7,112 nt of DNA, from positions 1 to 7,112 of the forward strand of contig JAJXSQ010000115.1 in the NCBI GenBank assembly GCA_021784495.1, written 5' to 3'. Shown here in pieces: positions 6,780 to 7,112 of this stretch. Origin of the DNA: Myxococcales bacterium (GTDB taxonomy: Bacteria; Myxococcota; Myxococcia; Myxococcales; Anaeromyxobacteraceae). Every line of letters begins with the position of its first letter. Position 1 is the first letter of the stretch. The translations under genes were made by a program, and so were the position numbers. The notes under the pieces are model-generated. The model was not told the DNA's origin, did not search any database, and saw nothing but the letters and a program-made list of their open reading frames with translations.

Positions 6780-7045
6780 GCCCGGTCGAGCTCCGGGACC
6801 GGCCAGCCCTGCTCGCGGACCCGCCGGAGGAACTCGCGGACGTCGCGGCCCACGTCGACCCCCGCGGCGACGTCGAAGGCGTCGCGGAGGACCGCCTCGA
6901 TCCCGTCGATGGTCCGGCCGCGCCGCAGCTCCTCGAGGATCACCCGCCCGGTGACGTTGAGGCTGTAGGTCTGGCCGCTGTAGGGATCGAAGACGAACCC
7001 GCTCTCGCTCACCGCGAGGTCGCGCAGCCGCAGTGCCTCATCCAT
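6776..7045 (-). CDS. PqqD-like small protein
   Basis: This is an 89-residue protein with the PqqD-type layout: a short beta region with SGFVFDPYSGQTYSLNVTG (15-33), then helices through ILEELRRGRTIDGIEAVL (36-53), an FDV turn (57-59) and a last helix DVREFLRRVREQGW (68-81). In pyrroloquinoline quinone and many RiPP pathways this winged-helix fold binds the leader of a precursor peptide and hands it to a radical SAM enzyme. Similar stand-alone PqqD-like proteins occur in other systems, where they may bind a carrier or substrate. No radical SAM gene or precursor is visible in this window. The ATG at 7045 is preceded by GGGAGG with 9 bases between. The frame remains open to the window edge but has no other ATG. 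It is not called pqqD because the PQQ genes are absent here. Confidence 0.88.
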   Translation of the reverse strand: MDEALRLRDLAVSESGFVFDPYSGQTYSLNVTGRVILEELRRGRTIDGIEAVLRDAFDVAAGVDVGRDVREFLRRVREQGWPVPELDRA

Positions 7046-7112
7046 CGTGTCGTGCCTCCCGCCGCGAGGGCGCGCACCCGATCCGCCGCCCCGAGACCCC
7101 GCATCTTCCCAG
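7046..7112 (-). other. Upstream edge, undetermined: leader or 3' end of another gene
   Basis: These 67 bases precede the PqqD-like gene. No -35/-10 pair or operator could be recognised. All three minus-strand frames are open at the edge. One ends at a TGA at 7040-7038 and would overlap the PqqD-like start by 8 bp, the same geometry as the 2207/2214 junction. Another contains an ATG at 7104 and ends at 7009. Either could be the tail of an upstream gene, but the stretch is too short to tell. The operon may therefore start outside the window. Confidence 0.4.
7055..7060 (-). promoter_or_regulatory. Shine-Dalgarno site for the PqqD-like gene
   Basis: GGGAGG on the minus strand lies 9 bases ahead of the ATG at 7045. 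It supports that start although the same frame is open to the edge of the window. The spacing is slightly long but usable. Confidence 0.55.

Noticed and set aside
5188..6968. Long plus-strand frames opposite the decarboxylase, ATP-grasp and PqqD-like genes
   Set aside because: The opposite-strand products have clear catalytic motifs; these frames show none.
7009..7104. Possible 31-codon peptide gene (ATG at 7104) as a PqqD-bound precursor
   Set aside because: No clear ribosome site, 37-bp overlap with the PqqD-like gene, and no core/leader pattern. It may equally be the tail of an upstream gene.

Overview
The window is very G+C-rich (roughly three quarters G+C by eye, with G or C at nearly every third codon position). 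Every convincing gene lies on the minus strand, so the region reads from right to left. Two genes carry Sec-type signal peptides, and one of these looks like an outer-membrane beta-barrel ending in Phe, so the host should be Gram-negative. High G+C, the barrel, and a DUF1847 protein together fit a high-GC deltaproteobacterial or Myxococcota-type organism such as an Anaeromyxobacter relative. That assignment is an inference and is not proven by the sequence.

Layout in transcription order: (1) 7045-6776, a small PqqD-like protein; (2) 6779-5703, an ATP-grasp ligase of the carbamoyl-phosphate-synthase/PylC-like kind; (3) 5706-4351, a fold-type III PLP decarboxylase related to diaminopimelate/ornithine decarboxylases; (4) 4354-2207, an unusual fusion of a urea-transporter-like membrane domain, an M23 zinc metallopeptidase domain and an unassigned C-terminal region; (5) 2214-1078, an exported protein with TPR repeats followed by a probable outer-membrane barrel; (6) 1048-443, an exported TPR protein; (7) 389-1, the N-terminal 129 codons of a DUF1847 cysteine-rich protein cut by the window edge. 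Genes 1 to 4 are joined by three 4-bp ATGA stop/start overlaps. Gene 5 overlaps gene 4 by 8 bp, gene 6 follows after 29 bp, and gene 7 after 53 bp. This is the layout of one translationally coupled operon.

The first three products look like a cytoplasmic enzyme set: a peptide- or carrier-binding PqqD fold, an ATP-dependent ligase and an amino-acid decarboxylase. The next three are envelope proteins: a membrane channel with a peptidoglycan-peptidase domain, an outer-membrane barrel with TPRs, and a periplasmic TPR protein. The simplest reading is a pathway that makes an amine- or amino-acid-derived compound and moves it through, or attaches it to, the cell envelope. The substrate and product cannot be read from the sequence. 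This cluster is the best candidate in the window for an undescribed system. No RNA genes, mobile elements, CRISPR arrays or substantial repeats were seen, and no gap between genes exceeds about 70 bases.
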